Shown here: piece after piece, positions 6,655-6,696 of the stretch
Layout of the letters: each line of letters begins with the position of its first letter
How positions within the stretch are numbered: the stretch's first letter is position 1
Notes under the pieces: generated by a model
What the model saw: only the letters and a program-made list of their open reading frames with translations
Database searches by the model: none
What the model was told of the DNA's origin: nothing
Made by a program: the position numbers and the translations under genes
Assembly: GCA_024742655.1 (NCBI GenBank)
Contig: JANSYB010000125.1
Coordinates: forward strand, 1-6,696
DNA: 6,696 nt
Direction of reading: 5' to 3'
Origin: Paracoccaceae bacterium
Lineage (GTDB): Bacteria; Pseudomonadota; Alphaproteobacteria; Rhodobacterales; Rhodobacteraceae

Positions 6655-6692
6655 AGCAGATTCTGCTCTGTTCAAATCCAAAGCTGTTCAAA
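6655..6692 (-). promoter_or_regulatory. Palindrome and direct repeats upstream of the sulfotransferase gene
   Basis: Two exact copies of CTGTTCAAA (6668-6676 and 6684-6692; TTTGAACAG on the coding strand) lie 16 nt apart. Next to them, closer to the gene, is a perfect palindrome AGCAGA-T-TCTGCT (6655-6667), just upstream of the ribosome binding site. The repeats each contain a TTGAAC that could serve as a -35 box, but I find no convincing -10 at the right distance. The arrangement is compatible with an operator region; the window ends here, so the rest of the promoter is not visible. Confidence 0.3.
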
Positions 6693-6696
6693 AAAA

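Overview
The window looks like an ordinary chromosomal segment of a high-GC alphaproteobacterium, most likely a member of the Rhodobacteraceae (Roseobacter group). Four things suggest this: strong G/C bias at third codon positions, the gene order periplasmic amidase - PBP1A - prfB, an RF2 protein of alphaproteobacterial type with an SPY tripeptide, and two intergenic repeats that I recognise from many Rhodobacteraceae genomes. The assignment rests on recognition; no search was run.

Layout, left to right. (1) The 3' part of a fold-type I PLP aminotransferase runs in from the left edge (2-679, + strand). (2) A 174-nt spacer follows, holding a Rhodobacteraceae-type repeat (705-750) and a weak terminator-like hairpin (767-787). 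(3) 854-2071 (+) encodes an exported AMIN-domain N-acetylmuramoyl-L-alanine amidase. (4) An 88-nt spacer carries a good sigma70-type promoter (2105-2133). (5) 2160-4682 (+) encodes a bifunctional class A penicillin-binding protein (PBP1A, mrcA). (6) A 109-nt spacer holds a 9-bp palindromic repeat (4705-4724) and a plausible promoter (4732-4760). (7) 4792-5922 (+) is prfB, encoding release factor 2 in one uninterrupted frame, without the classical programmed frameshift. (8) A GAAA-tetraloop hairpin lies directly after the prfB stop. (9) 6019-6639 (- strand) is a small sulfotransferase-family P-loop protein, convergent with prfB. No gene-free stretch reaches 300 bases.

Functionally, the amidase and PBP1A form a cell-wall pair: one cuts peptide stems from peptidoglycan during septum splitting and remodelling, the other polymerises and cross-links new strands. 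prfB is a translation gene that sits next to this pair in many alphaproteobacteria without a known mechanistic link. The aminotransferase and sulfotransferase have no evident link to the others.

I see no defence system, mobile element, CRISPR array, prophage, tRNA or rRNA, and no evidence for a novel multi-gene system. The observations most worth following up are the two repeats, the frameshift-free prfB that ends in the leaky UGAC context, the use of UGA as stop by all five genes, and the substrate-unknown sulfotransferase with its repeat-rich upstream region.
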